64,000 nucleotides of DNA from CAZLBC01 sp964557575 (lineage in GTDB: Bacteria > Planctomycetota > Phycisphaerae > SM23-33), in the NCBI GenBank assembly GCA_964557575.1, contig CAZLBC010000011.1:27377-91376 (forward strand), in the 5' to 3' direction. The notes under the pieces were generated by a model that saw only the letters and a list, made by a program, of their open reading frames with translations, ran no database searches and was not told where the DNA came from. Position numbers and translations under genes: made by a program. This document shows, one piece after another, positions 25,370 through 34,709 of this stretch (its first letter is position 1; each line of letters begins with the position of its first letter).

Positions 25370-26323
25370 ATGATCGACCTGCCGACAAAGCGGATCGCGG
25401 TCACGGGCGGGGACGGTTTTCTGGGCCGGCACCTGCAGGCGATACTCGCCGGGCGGGGGGTGGCGGAAGAAAACATACTGATTCCCCTGAGAGACGATTT
25501 TGACCTGACGAAAGAAGATGACGTGCGGCGGATGTACGCGGAGATGGCGCCCGACATCGTTATCCACCTGGCCGCCGAAGTAGGCGGTATCGGCGCCAAC
25601 CGGGATAACCCGGGGAGGTTTTTCTACGCGAACATGGCGATGGGTCTTCACCTGGTCGAACACGCCAGGATCGCCGGCCTGGAGAAATTCGTCCAGATCG
25701 GCACCATCTGCGCGTATCCGAAGTTCACGCCGGTGCCTTTTCGGGAAGAAGAACTCTGGAACGGGTATCCCGAGGAGACGAACGCGCCCTACGGCGTAGC
25801 CAAGAAGGCGTTGCTGGTCATGCTCCAGGCCTACCGCGCCCAGTACGGTCTCAACGGGATCTACCTGCTGCCGGTGAACCTCTACGGTCCGGGCGACAAT
25901 TTCGACATGAAGACCAGCCACGTGATACCCGCGATGATCAGGAAATTCACGGAGGCCCGCCGCGCGGAGCGCCGCAGCGTCGTCCTCTGGGGTACGGGCT
26001 CGGTCAGCCGGGAATTCTTTTACGTCGGGGATTGCGCGCGGGGTATTGTCGCCGCAACGGAACGGTATGACGGCCCCGAGCCGGTGAATCTCGGGGCCGG
26101 CTTCGAGATCACCATTCGCGACCTGGCGGAGAAGATACGCTCGATGACGGGCTTCTCCGGATCGATCGAATGGGACGATTCGAAACCCGACGGTCAGCCG
26201 CGGCGGTGCCTGGACGTCAGCCGGGCGGCCGAGCTGTTCGGTTTCCGCGCCGAGACTGATTTCGACGACGGCCTGAGACGGACCATCGCGTGGTACTGTT
26301 CGCAGGCCGAAACGGGCGGCTGA
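25370..26323 (+). CDS. fcl: GDP-L-fucose synthase
   Basis: 317 residues. The Rossmann loop VTGGDGFLGRHL, the HLAAEVGGIGANRDNP segment, the catalytic region IGTICAYP and YGVAK are those of GDP-4-keto-6-deoxy-D-mannose 3,5-epimerase/4-reductase. It acts directly after Gmd, giving GDP-L-fucose for surface glycans. The zero-base gap to gmd shows a two-gene operon. A TATAAT at 26413-26418, downstream, probably belongs to the next gene. Confidence 0.96.
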   Translation: MIDLPTKRIAVTGGDGFLGRHLQAILAGRGVAEENILIPLRDDFDLTKEDDVRRMYAEMAPDIVIHLAAEVGGIGANRDNPGRFFYANMAMGLHLVEHARIAGLEKFVQIGTICAYPKFTPVPFREEELWNGYPEETNAPYGVAKKALLVMLQAYRAQYGLNGIYLLPVNLYGPGDNFDMKTSHVIPAMIRKFTEARRAERRSVVLWGTGSVSREFFYVGDCARGIVAATERYDGPEPVNLGAGFEITIRDLAEKIRSMTGFSGSIEWDDSKPDGQPRRCLDVSRAAELFGFRAETDFDDGLRRTIAWYCSQAETGG

Positions 26324-26561
26324 AACGGCGTTTCATGGGCAGCGGGAGCAGCGGAAAGGGGGGACGGCGGGAATAAATCGGCTTTTGTCTTTTTTGAAAT
26401 CCCGTTTGTGCTTATAATACGTATAGAGTGATAGAGTTATGTTTCTGTGCCGGTGGTATGAACGGGGGTCGGCAAGACTCTTCGGGCGGCCGGGACGAAG
26501 ATACGTGCAGGTGTTAAAAGGATGAGAAGCGACTCGCGGTCACGTATACGAGGATCAAGAC

Positions 26562-27575
26562 ATGGTTGCGAAGGCAAGAAACGGCGGCGGTTTTACCCTG
26601 ATAGAATTACTGATCGTGATGACCATCATCGTGCTCCTGGTCACGATCCTCATCCCCTCCCTGACCAACGCGATCGATTATGCCCGGTCCGGGGTCTGCC
26701 TGACCACCCAGAACAGCATCAACGAGTGTTACCGCGCCTGGAGCCGGGCGCACGGGGACCTCATTCCGCCCATTGTCCACAGCGACCACGCGACTGAGTA
26801 TTACGACACCCAGGAGCAGTTCGATAAACTGAACAAGAGTGATACGAACGACTACGGGGGAGGCCGGGGAACCAAATTCAAGTACGTCGCCTGGGAGGAC
26901 CTGCTCATGGACTACGGCCTGGAGGCCACCATGGGGGCGACGCGGCGGGGGGAAAAGGCGCCGGTGTGCCCGATCTACCGTCCGAGCCTGGGTTCGTCGT
27001 ACGCCCAGAACATGTACCTGGGGGATTACTACGGTGAACGGTCAGATTACTATAACGCTTTCAAAAACGATCCCGAGAAAACCGAAAGCGCCGTTTCGTT
27101 CATGGATGTCGGCTATCCCGACCGGGTCCCCCTCCTCGCCGAGGGGCCGTCGCGCATCGGCAACCGGTACGGCCCGGGCGTGGATTTCAACTGGGATATC
27201 GGGTACCGGGAGGAGGTCAGCAACTACTGGACCGGCGAGGGCGTTTCCCGGGACGAAAGCTACGACATGGACGGAACACTCGGCCAGGATATCAGGGAAT
27301 TCGGCGACGACTTTAATTTGAATTCCCCCACCCCCCACATGGCCGACGGTATGCGCATGGGCATAACCGGCCTGTGGAATGAAAGCGAGTACTGCTTCTA
27401 TCACGGCAAGGCGAGCTTCCTCTTCTGCGACGGCCACTCGAAGCTGGTCAGTTGGGACGACAACCAGTTCTGCAAGGCCTACAACGGCGACCTGACCAAC
27501 GACAGGAGCTATTTCTACATCTTCCCCGACGGCGAATGGGAAGACGACAACGAAGTCCACGCCCAACTGCCCTGA
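26562..27575 (+). CDS. prepilin-type N-methylation protein with H-Xn-DG tail (planctomycetal pseudopilin-like)
   Basis: 337 residues, ATG 26562 with GAGGA eight bases upstream. The type IV prepilin leader GGGFTLIELLIVMTII gives cleavage before Phe. A long soluble domain rich in Tyr, Asp and Gly follows. Near the C-terminus HGKASFLFCDGH matches the H-Xn-DG motif of the PVC-specific prepilin-like family, but with eight residues between His and Asp where the named motif has nine. Such proteins exist in many copies per genome in PVC bacteria, and their role is unclear. It stands alone, with tRNA-Ser convergent downstream. Confidence 0.9.
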   Translation: MVAKARNGGGFTLIELLIVMTIIVLLVTILIPSLTNAIDYARSGVCLTTQNSINECYRAWSRAHGDLIPPIVHSDHATEYYDTQEQFDKLNKSDTNDYGGGRGTKFKYVAWEDLLMDYGLEATMGATRRGEKAPVCPIYRPSLGSSYAQNMYLGDYYGERSDYYNAFKNDPEKTESAVSFMDVGYPDRVPLLAEGPSRIGNRYGPGVDFNWDIGYREEVSNYWTGEGVSRDESYDMDGTLGQDIREFGDDFNLNSPTPHMADGMRMGITGLWNESEYCFYHGKASFLFCDGHSKLVSWDDNQFCKAYNGDLTNDRSYFYIFPDGEWEDDNEVHAQLP

Positions 27576-27601
27576 CCCCGATTTCCCCCGCGGCACAACA
27601 A

Positions 27602-27688
27602 CGGTAGGGGTGGGATTCGAACCCACGGTACGCTTTCACGTACAGCGGTTTTCAAGACCGCCTCCTTAAGCCGCTCGGACACCCTACC
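27602..27688 (-). tRNA. tRNA-Ser (anticodon TGA)
   Basis: 87 bases on the minus strand with the long variable arm expected of tRNA-Ser. The acceptor GGTAGGG pairs with CCCTACC, and the discriminator is G. The anticodon loop CTTGAAA is enclosed by GCGGT/ACCGC; the anticodon complements 27652-27654. The T-loop is GGTTCGAATCC. A tandem repeat starts 14 bases upstream of its 5' end. Confidence 0.97.
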
Positions 27689-27701
27689 ACAACCTGAGAG
27701 C

Positions 27702-28016
27702 GGATCTTTTTCCGCCGCTCGGCGTCAGTCTCCATCGGCGACCCGACGGTCGCCTTCTTCGACTTCCTTGTGCGGCGAAAAAATCTCGCGCTCTCAGTTA
27801 TAAGGATCTTTTTCCGCCGCTCGGCGTCAGTCTCCATCGGCGACCCGACGGTCGCCTTCTTNNNNNNNNNNNNNNNNNNNNNNNNNNNNNNNNNNNNNNN
27901 NNNNNNNNNNNNNNNNNNNNNNNNNNNNNNNNNNNNNNNNNNNNNNNNNNNNNNNNNNNNNTTGTGCGGCGAAAAAATCTCGCGCTCTGAGGGGCCGGCG
28001 TTCTTTTTCCGCCGCT
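27702..28016. repeat. 102-bp tandem repeat interrupted by an assembly gap
   Basis: GGATCTTTTTCCGCCGCTCG starts at 27702 and again at 27804, a period of 102 bp. A further unit resumes after the gap and diverges at about 27989; a last partial CTTTTTCCGCCGCT ends near 28016. The core CGTCAGTCTCCATCGGCGA (27723-27741 and 27825-27843) recurs exactly at 63977-63995. The 27689-28192 interval between tRNA-Ser and clpB holds this repeat and about 180 bp of non-coding sequence before clpB, with no CIRCE element. Confidence 0.9.
27862..27961. other. assembly gap (100 N) inside tandem repeat
   Basis: The left flank ends in GCCTTCTT and the right flank begins TTGTGCGG. In the intact unit these are separated by eight bases (27760-27767). 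The true gap is therefore 8 bp plus a multiple of 102 bp. Confidence 0.95.
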
Positions 28017-28192
28017 GTACAAATATATCGCAAACAACGGAAAAAGCAAACGCCACCGGGACTGCCGAAATGGCAAAAAGGCGATCCCGGTTACTCTCCT
28101 GGCAGTAAAAGAATTTCACAACCCTTTTATTTGCAACACCATGTGTTTTAGGCACGCCTCTTGCACAAAACCGCGTGAAAGGAGATGACCTT

Positions 28193-30775
28193 ATGCGCAT
28201 GGACAGGATGACCGTCAAAGCCCAGGAGGCGTTCGCCGGCGCCCAGGGACTGGCCGCCGAGAAGGGCAATCCACGGATAGCCCCCCTGCACATGCTCCGG
28301 GAGATGCTCGACCAGGAGGGCGGGTTGACGGCCTCGATCCTGGAGAAGGTGGGCGTCCGCAGGGATATGATCGTCCAGGTCACCGACGCCGAGATCGGGA
28401 GGTTGCCGACCCAGAGCAGCGGCGCGGGATTGTCCATGGACCCGGCCATGGGCGACGTGATGGTGCAGGCGGGCAAGGAAGCCGAGGCCCTCAAGGACGA
28501 GTACACGTCCGTCGAACACTTCCTGCTGGCCATGACCGTGGTGGACTGCAAGGCCCGGGAGGCCCTGGAGACACTGGGGGCCGACCACGATGCCATACTG
28601 GAGGCGATGCGGGAGATCAGGGGGGCCCAGCGGGTCACGGACCAGACGCCCGAGGAGAAATACCAGGCCATGGAGCGCTACGGCGTCGACCTTTGCGAAA
28701 TGGCCGACAACGGCAAGCTCGATCCGGTCATCGGCAGGGAGGAGGAAATACGGCGCTGCATGCAGGTCCTCTCGCGGCGGACGAAGAACAATCCCGTCCT
28801 CATCGGGATGGCCGGTGTCGGCAAGACGGCCATCGCCGAGGGGCTCGCCCAGCGTATCGTGGACGGGGATGTGCCGGCCGGTCTCAAGGGAAAGCGGATC
28901 GTGGCCCTCGATATGGGCGCCCTTCTCGCCGGTGCGAAGTATCGCGGGGAGTTCGAGGACCGGCTCAAGGCGGTCATCAAGGAGGTTACCGAGTCGGGCG
29001 GTGCGGTGATCATGTTTATCGACGAGCTTCACACGGTGGTCGGCGCGGGTGCGGCGGAAGGCGCGATTTCCGCCGGTAACCTGATCAAGCCCGCCCTGGC
29101 CCGGGGAGAGCTCAGGTGCATCGGGGCGACCACGCTCGACGAGTACCGCAAGCACGTGGAAAAGGATGCCGCACTCGAGCGGCGTTTTCAGCCTATTATC
29201 GTCGACGAACCCGACGTGGACGAGACGATTGCGATACTGCGGGGACTGAAGCCCCGCTACGACGCCCATCACGGGGTCAGGATTCAGGACGCGGCCCTGG
29301 TGGCGGCGGCCAATCTGAGCCGGCGATACATCACCGACCGGCACCTGCCCGACAAGGCAATCGATCTCGTGGACGAGGCCGCCAGCCGCCTGCGGATAGA
29401 AAAGGATTCAATGCCGGCCGACCTGGACGAATTGCGGCGGAAACTGACGCAGCGCCGTATTGAACAGGAGGCCCTTCGCAAGGAGAAGGACGAAAAGAGC
29501 CGCGAGCGGTATGCCGAACTGGAGCAGGAAATAGCAGAACTCCAGGGCCGTTTCGACGAGCGTTCCGCCGAGTGGCAGCGGGAAACGGGGTTGCTCGAGC
29601 AGGTCAAGGAGTTGCGAGGACAGATCGACCGCAAGCATACGGAGTTCGAACAGGCGCAGCGGGAAGGCGATCTTGAAAAGGCCGCCAAGATACAGTACGG
29701 CGAGTTGAGTGAACTGCAGTCCCGGCTTCAGGAGGCCGAGGACCGGCTCGAAAACGACAGCCCGAACGGCAGTTCCAGCGAAGAGGTCACCCCCGAGCAT
29801 ATTGCGCAGGTCGTTTCTGAGTGGACGCACATACCTCTGACGAAACTGGTGGAATCGGAGCGGCACAAGCTTATCACCATGGAGGACGATCTCAGGATGC
29901 GCGTCGTCGGGCAGGATGACGCCCTGCGCACGGTCTCCGATGCGATTCGACGCAACCGCTCGGGGCTGGGCGACGAGACGCGCCCCATGGGGGTGTTCCT
30001 GTTCCTCGGGCCCACCGGCGTCGGCAAGACCGAGTTGTGCAAGGCGCTGGCGGCGCACCTGTTCAACACCGAGGACGCCATGATCCGCATCGACATGAGC
30101 GAGTTCATGGAACCGCACTCCGTCGCGCGCCTCATCGGGGCGCCGCCCGGGTATGTCGGTTACGAGGAGGGGGGGCGATTGACCGAGGCGGTCAGGCGAA
30201 AACCCTACTCGCTGGTCTTGTTCGACGAAATCGAAAAGGCCCACCCGGAGGTGTTCAACATACTCCTCCAGGTCTTTGACGACGGGCGACTGACCGACGG
30301 TCACGGACGCACGGTCAACTTCAAGAATACCCTCCTGGTGATGACCAGCAATATCGCCGGTGAAACCATCAGGGAGCTGGCGGAGGCCGAGGCAAAGGAC
30401 TGGGAGGTCGAGGCCCAGCTCAAAGACGCCCTCAAGACCCATTTCCGCCCGGAATTCATCAACCGGATAGACGAGACCGTTATCTTTCACCTGCTCGGCA
30501 GGGAAGACCTGGAGGGTATCGTGGAGATACAGCTTCGCCGCCTGGCCGGACGGCTGAAGAGCCGGGGCATCGATATCACCGCTACCACGGGCGCCAAGGA
30601 GCTCCTGTGCGAATTCGGCTACGATCCGGCGTTCGGGGCCCGGCCGCTGAATCGATTCATACGGCAGAGCCTGGAAAACCCCATTTCGAAGATGCTCATC
30701 GCCGGTGAACTGAAGGAAGGGCAGAAGGTCACCGTCGATGTCGAGGGGGAACGGTTCACCTTTCAGATCGAGTGA
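28193..30775 (+). CDS. clpB: ATP-dependent disaggregase ClpB
   Basis: 860 residues from ATG 28193, preceded by AAAGGAG with eight bases spacing. There is a Clp_N domain (about 1-150), then AAA1 with Walker A GMAGVGKT at 205-212. The coiled-coil middle domain (about 405-520) identifies ClpB rather than ClpC. AAA2 has Walker A GPTGVGKT at 606-613, and a ClpB_D2-small domain follows. With DnaK it pulls proteins out of aggregates. The 180 bp upstream contain no CIRCE repeat, so heat control by HrcA is not supported. A ClpC paralogue is at 52.5 kb. Confidence 0.96.
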   Translation: MRMDRMTVKAQEAFAGAQGLAAEKGNPRIAPLHMLREMLDQEGGLTASILEKVGVRRDMIVQVTDAEIGRLPTQSSGAGLSMDPAMGDVMVQAGKEAEALKDEYTSVEHFLLAMTVVDCKAREALETLGADHDAILEAMREIRGAQRVTDQTPEEKYQAMERYGVDLCEMADNGKLDPVIGREEEIRRCMQVLSRRTKNNPVLIGMAGVGKTAIAEGLAQRIVDGDVPAGLKGKRIVALDMGALLAGAKYRGEFEDRLKAVIKEVTESGGAVIMFIDELHTVVGAGAAEGAISAGNLIKPALARGELRCIGATTLDEYRKHVEKDAALERRFQPIIVDEPDVDETIAILRGLKPRYDAHHGVRIQDAALVAAANLSRRYITDRHLPDKAIDLVDEAASRLRIEKDSMPADLDELRRKLTQRRIEQEALRKEKDEKSRERYAELEQEIAELQGRFDERSAEWQRETGLLEQVKELRGQIDRKHTEFEQAQREGDLEKAAKIQYGELSELQSRLQEAEDRLENDSPNGSSSEEVTPEHIAQVVSEWTHIPLTKLVESERHKLITMEDDLRMRVVGQDDALRTVSDAIRRNRSGLGDETRPMGVFLFLGPTGVGKTELCKALAAHLFNTEDAMIRIDMSEFMEPHSVARLIGAPPGYVGYEEGGRLTEAVRRKPYSLVLFDEIEKAHPEVFNILLQVFDDGRLTDGHGRTVNFKNTLLVMTSNIAGETIRELAEAEAKDWEVEAQLKDALKTHFRPEFINRIDETVIFHLLGREDLEGIVEIQLRRLAGRLKSRGIDITATTGAKELLCEFGYDPAFGARPLNRFIRQSLENPISKMLIAGELKEGQKVTVDVEGERFTFQIE

Positions 30776-30794
30776 GTCCGTCGGCGGACGCGGC

Positions 30795-31457
30795 TCACGC
30801 GATCAGGCCCGCCTCCCGGTAGCTGAAGTAGCCGCGCGAGGATACGATAATATGATCGAGTATCCGTATGCCCAGTATCTCCGCGGCGGCAGTCAGTTGC
30901 CGGTGGGTGGTGCTGTCCTGCACGCTGGGTTTCAGATTTCCCGAGGGGTGATTGTGGGCGAAGATGACCGCCGCCGCCCGGTCGGCAATGACGTCGGCGA
31001 ATACCTCCCGCGGATGCACCGGCGAACTGTCGAGTAATCCCACCGTAACGATTCTCTTCTCGATCAGCTCGTGTGCCCCGTTCAGTGAAATGCAGACAAA
31101 ATGCTCCTGTTTCCTGTTCTTCAGGTCGGCGACCAGTTCGTAGGCATCCGCGGCCGACTCGATCCGGACCGTATCTCCCGCCAGGTAGCGACGGGCCAGT
31201 TCAAAGGCGGAAAGCAACTGGGAGGCCTTTGCGGGGCCGATGCCGGGTACGGAGGTCAGGTGGTCGAGTCGGAGTCGGCCCCGGTGCCGCCGTATCAGGC
31301 CGGCGACGTCACGGGAAATCTTGCGTACGCACGCCTTCCGTCCGCCTGAACCGAGTATGGCCATGACCAGTTGTTCATCATCGAGGGCCTCCTCCCCCCG
31401 TTCAAGCAGCAGTTCCCGCGGCCGATCGTGTGCGGGAATGTCCTTCACGGATTTCAT
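30795..31457 (-). CDS. radC: RadC family JAB/MPN protein
   Basis: 220 residues. N-terminal helix-hairpin-helix region (VPGIGPAKASQLL) and C-terminal JAB1/MPN domain with HNHPSG and a downstream Asp (VQDS), the zinc-site pattern. Despite the name, a role in DNA repair is unproven for the family. It is convergent with clpB. About 100 bp separate it from the upstream MnmE-like gene on the same strand. Confidence 0.93.
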   Translation of the reverse strand: MKSVKDIPAHDRPRELLLERGEEALDDEQLVMAILGSGGRKACVRKISRDVAGLIRRHRGRLRLDHLTSVPGIGPAKASQLLSAFELARRYLAGDTVRIESAADAYELVADLKNRKQEHFVCISLNGAHELIEKRIVTVGLLDSSPVHPREVFADVIADRAAAVIFAHNHPSGNLKPSVQDSTTHRQLTAAAEILGIRILDHIIVSSRGYFSYREAGLIA

Positions 31458-31562
31458 TCAACAGAACCCTTTCTTTACCGGAATACTGTTATATGGAGCA
31501 GACGCCCCTGTGTGCCGTCGATTATTATTCGTATGACCGCGTATGTTTACAAGGAGTAATTT

Positions 31563-32699
31563 TCACTTTTCCAGGAGGATGGTAAGCACGTCGCGCACCC
31601 TCTCGGCGTCTGAATCGTCCATGGCGCCGGCCGCCTGACTGAGCAGTTGCGACTGGTGTTCGGTAAAGGCGGCCGCTAACGACGGGTCGAAATCGGCAAG
31701 CCCCAGCGACGTGAGTATCGCGTCCGCCAGTTCCGGCATGCCGGTTCCCGTTCGGGCGGAAACGCGTACGTCGTAACGGCCTTCCGGTATTCCCTCGTCG
31801 CATTTCGACGCTACCCTGAGGTAGTCGCGCCGCGGGATCAGCGTGTCGACATCGACCGGGGAGTCGGCGGCCGTCAGCAGGACCGCCAGGTCGGCTTTTT
31901 CTATTCGTTCTCTTGCCCGCCGCATGGCCTCGGCATCAACGTCGTCCGACGTATCCCAGAGGCCGGCGGTGTCGACGATCCAGACCGCGATATCTCCAAT
32001 GGCGGCCGCTTCCCTGACCCAGTCGCGGGTCGTTCCGGGCCGGTCGGTGACGATGCTGGTTTGTTTTTCGGTGAGCCGGTTTGTCAGGAGACTCTTCCCG
32101 CTGTTGGGCGGACCGGCTATGACGATTTCCGGTCCCCTGAGCACCAGCCGGGATGTTTCGAGCTTCTCCGCGGCTCCGATCAGTTTCCCCGCAGTGTTCT
32201 GTCCGGCCGGGGTTGCGATGGTTTCCCGCGCAAGGCGACTCATGCCGGCGGACCACTGCAGGCCCAGGAGCAGCGTCGCCGCGGGGCCGCGGGCATCGGG
32301 GAGGCGGCGGAGCATTTCCCGACCGACCGCCGGATTGTTCCACGAGGGATGCGCGGGATTGAACAGGTACGGGGATTCGGGCGGCCGTATAGCGGCGCCG
32401 GCCGCGGCCAGCAGGCGGAGCGAACGACCCGCGACCACCGGGCCGCCGTGGATATTGATGTCCTGGCGATTTTTTCTGCGGCACACCAGGACTTCGTCGA
32501 CGCACTCGCCGTCTTCGGTGAGATGTCCGAGCCGCAACCGGATCCCCCCCCGGCCTGTCTCTGCCGACGGCACGGACGGTGTGAAGACGGAATCCACGAT
32601 TGTTTTCGCATCCGGTCCCTCGACGGTGATAACCGATATACCTCCCAGGCCGGGCGGCGTTACCAGCGAGGCGGTCGTGGTGTTCGGTTGTGTTGGCAT
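31563..32699 (-). CDS. MnmE-like GTPase lacking the C-terminal Cys motif
   Basis: 378 residues, shorter than the roughly 450 of MnmE. An N-terminal formyl-THF-type domain is recognisable (TPPGLGGISVI, NIHGGPVV). The inserted G domain has G1 GPPNSGKS including the K-loop Asn, G3 DTAG and G4 SKCD in place of NKxD. The C-terminal helix ends in ...DVLTILLEK, without the C-[IVL]-G-K tail that MnmE needs to modify U34 of tRNA. It may be a divergent MnmE paralogue with a different role. It is followed by radC and preceded by coaX on the same strand. Confidence 0.8.
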   Translation of the reverse strand: MPTQPNTTTASLVTPPGLGGISVITVEGPDAKTIVDSVFTPSVPSAETGRGGIRLRLGHLTEDGECVDEVLVCRRKNRQDINIHGGPVVAGRSLRLLAAAGAAIRPPESPYLFNPAHPSWNNPAVGREMLRRLPDARGPAATLLLGLQWSAGMSRLARETIATPAGQNTAGKLIGAAEKLETSRLVLRGPEIVIAGPPNSGKSLLTNRLTEKQTSIVTDRPGTTRDWVREAAAIGDIAVWIVDTAGLWDTSDDVDAEAMRRARERIEKADLAVLLTAADSPVDVDTLIPRRDYLRVASKCDEGIPEGRYDVRVSARTGTGMPELADAILTSLGLADFDPSLAAAFTEHQSQLLSQAAGAMDDSDAERVRDVLTILLEK

Positions 32700-32729
32700 C
32701 AGGATCTGCGCCCGATTACGGTCCGGTGT

Positions 32730-33524
32730 TCAGGTGTTGCCAAGGAGAGAATGGTAGTATGCCATGGCCGCACCGCGCAGCGTCAGGTCTTCGACCACGG
32801 CGGTCACGATCCCCAGTTGCCCGATTGCCGGACAGACAATCCCGGCATCACTGCCGGTCAGGATCACCTCCGGCCAGGTGTGCAGTTCGGTAGCGTACGC
32901 CTCGACGAACCCTTTCAATGCATGCCGCACGCCGTTGACGATTCCGTTGAGCACGGCATTCCGGGTATCCCCCGAAAGGAGTCTTTCCGGTTCCGCCGGC
33001 TCGACATACGCAAGCCGCGAGGTGTTTCTCGCCAGCGCATTTGCCGCCATGCCGAGCCCCGGCATGATCGCTCCGCCGCGAAAGACACCGTCGTTGTCAA
33101 CGCAGTCTATGGTTATCGCGGAGCCGAAATCAGCGACGACGCAGGCGCTTCCGAGGCGGTCGTATGCCGCCGATGCGGCGCAGAGCCGATCGGCGCCGAC
33201 ACACGATCCGACAGCCGGATCGACCGGTATCGGCAACGGCAGATCGCGTCCGACGAGTTGCAGGCGGCCGCCGGTAATCCCCGCGACGCATTCTTCAACG
33301 TCCGGGAATCGCTCGTCGTTAACGCTGCACGCGACGACGGCGTCAGGTCGTTCCGGTTGTTCCCACAGCTCCTTCAGGCCCGATACCAGCGCCGGCGTTT
33401 GATCCAGGAGTACGCGTTTGAACCCCGAAACATCTTCTCCGCGGACGCGCGCGCAGCGGATAGACGTGTTGCCGCAGTCGATCGCCAGAACAGCCGGGAT
33501 CGTATCAATCGTCTTTTCCGACAT
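32730..33524 (-). CDS. coaX: type III pantothenate kinase
   Basis: 264 residues from ATG 33524, favoured because AAGGAGAGG precedes it; ATG 33548 would add eight residues. The ASKHA-fold motifs are intact: phosphate 1 loop AIDCGNTSIR, VGADRLCAA, and DFGSAITID. It makes 4'-phosphopantothenate, the first step of coenzyme A synthesis, and unlike type I enzymes is not feedback-inhibited by CoA. Its start overlaps the end of obg, so the two are probably translated from one mRNA. Confidence 0.93.
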   Translation of the reverse strand: MSEKTIDTIPAVLAIDCGNTSIRCARVRGEDVSGFKRVLLDQTPALVSGLKELWEQPERPDAVVACSVNDERFPDVEECVAGITGGRLQLVGRDLPLPIPVDPAVGSCVGADRLCAASAAYDRLGSACVVADFGSAITIDCVDNDGVFRGGAIMPGLGMAANALARNTSRLAYVEPAEPERLLSGDTRNAVLNGIVNGVRHALKGFVEAYATELHTWPEVILTGSDAGIVCPAIGQLGIVTAVVEDLTLRGAAMAYYHSLLGNT

Positions 33525-34551
33525 GGTTCGCTGTTTCCTCTCCTTCATGGAGCGTTTTCCAGATTCTTTCGTTCAGTTCGTCCAGTCCCCGGCCGGTCAC
33601 CGCGGACACGCCGGATACCGCCGCGCCTCTCTGCCGGGAGAACGCCGCTAACCGTTCGTCGCTCCCGGTGAGATCCATCTTGTTGGCGACCAGTATCTCG
33701 GGCTTGTGTGCAAGCGGAGCCGAATAGGCGCGCAGTTCCGATCGAATAACGGAATAGTTCTCCCACGGATCGCCTTTCAGGGGGCAGATGTCCACCAGGT
33801 GGAGGATAATGCGTGCCCGTTCGATATGACGCAGAAACGCGCAGCCGAGCCCCTTCCCCTCATGGGCCCCTTCAATCAGGCCGGGGATATCACCTATCGT
33901 GTAGCGCCGGTAACCGTCGAGTTCGACAACCCCCAGGGAAGGGGTGAGGGTGGTGAACGGATACGATGCGATTTTCGGTTTCGCGCTGGAAAGCCTCGAA
34001 AGAAGGGTGCTCTTGCCGGCGTTCGGGAGACCGACCAGGGCAACGTCGGCGATCAGCTTCAGTTCCAGATGCAGGTGCCGCTGCTGGCCTGCCTGTCCCT
34101 GTTCGCATTCCCGGGGAGCCTGGTTGACCGGAGACTTGAATCGCGCGTTTCCCCGTCCGCCTTTTCCGCCGCGGGCCACGCAAACCGACTGGCCTGAGCC
34201 GTCGAGGTCCTTCAGCAGCGTCCCGTGCGTTGCATCATGGACGAGCGTGCCGGGGGGTACGCGTATAACAACGTCCGCGCCGTTCTTGCCGTGCCGGTTT
34301 TTCCCCATGCCGTGACCGCCCCGCTGTGCCCGGTGGTGGTGTTTTCCGGCCAGATGGTGAAGGGAGTTCAGTGATGTGTCCGCGGCAAGTATCGCGCTTC
34401 CTCCGCTTCCCCCGTCTCCTCCGTCCGGTCCGCCCTTGGGAACGTACTTTTCCCGCCTGAATGAGACGCACCCGTTACCGCCGTCGCCGGCGAAGACGAC
34501 GATGTCGACCTCGTCGACGAAAAATTTTCGGCTTTTCTCTTCGGAACCCAT
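33505..34551 (-). CDS. obg: Obg/CgtA GTPase
   Basis: 348 residues. The Gly-rich Obg fold is at the N-terminus (DIVVFAGDGGNGCVSFRREK), followed by a G domain with GLPNAGKST, DIPGLIEGAHEGKGLG and NKMD. The variable C-terminal domain is minimal. Obg binds the 50S subunit and (p)ppGpp and is essential in most bacteria. A terminator lies between rpmA and obg, so obg probably uses its own promoter; TATGAC near 34580 (minus strand) is a weak candidate -10. Confidence 0.96.
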   Translation of the reverse strand: MGSEEKSRKFFVDEVDIVVFAGDGGNGCVSFRREKYVPKGGPDGGDGGSGGSAILAADTSLNSLHHLAGKHHHRAQRGGHGMGKNRHGKNGADVVIRVPPGTLVHDATHGTLLKDLDGSGQSVCVARGGKGGRGNARFKSPVNQAPRECEQGQAGQQRHLHLELKLIADVALVGLPNAGKSTLLSRLSSAKPKIASYPFTTLTPSLGVVELDGYRRYTIGDIPGLIEGAHEGKGLGCAFLRHIERARIILHLVDICPLKGDPWENYSVIRSELRAYSAPLAHKPEILVANKMDLTGSDERLAAFSRQRGAAVSGVSAVTGRGLDELNERIWKTLHEGEETANHVGKDD

Positions 34552-34611
34552 ACCAGTGGTCTGTGGAAAGAAACGGTCTCGTCATACAACGGTGCCAAAC
34601 CGACACAACCG

Positions 34612-34650
34612 AAAAGAAAAAGGCGATGCGCCTTTCGGACCCATCGCCTT
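34612..34650 (-). terminator. intrinsic terminator of rpmA
   Basis: On the minus strand, AAGGCGAT (34650-34643) pairs with ATCGCCTT (34627-34620), followed by TTTTTC. It ends rpmA transcription before obg. Confidence 0.8.
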
Positions 34651-34709
34651 GGTACCGTATGCAATTGCGGTTGTGCGGCGGTACCTCCCTGTACCGTCAG
34701 GACGGAATG

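Noticed and set aside
23006..25921. 971-codon minus-strand open frame
   Set aside because: It is antisense to the flippase-like gene, gmd and fcl; His/Asp/Gly-rich composition is typical of GC-rich shadow frames.
26394..26418. TTGAAA/TATAAT pair as promoter of the prepilin-like gene
   Set aside because: The TATAAT is good but the spacer is only 13 bases; a better -35 was not found, so I did not list it as a feature.
26437..26523. 28-codon frame before the prepilin-like gene
   Set aside because: No ribosome site, Arg-rich composition; more likely leader sequence of the prepilin-like transcript.
28006..28192. CIRCE heat-shock element upstream of clpB
   Set aside because: No TTAGCACTC-N9-GAGTGCTAA-like dyad is present here or upstream of clpC.
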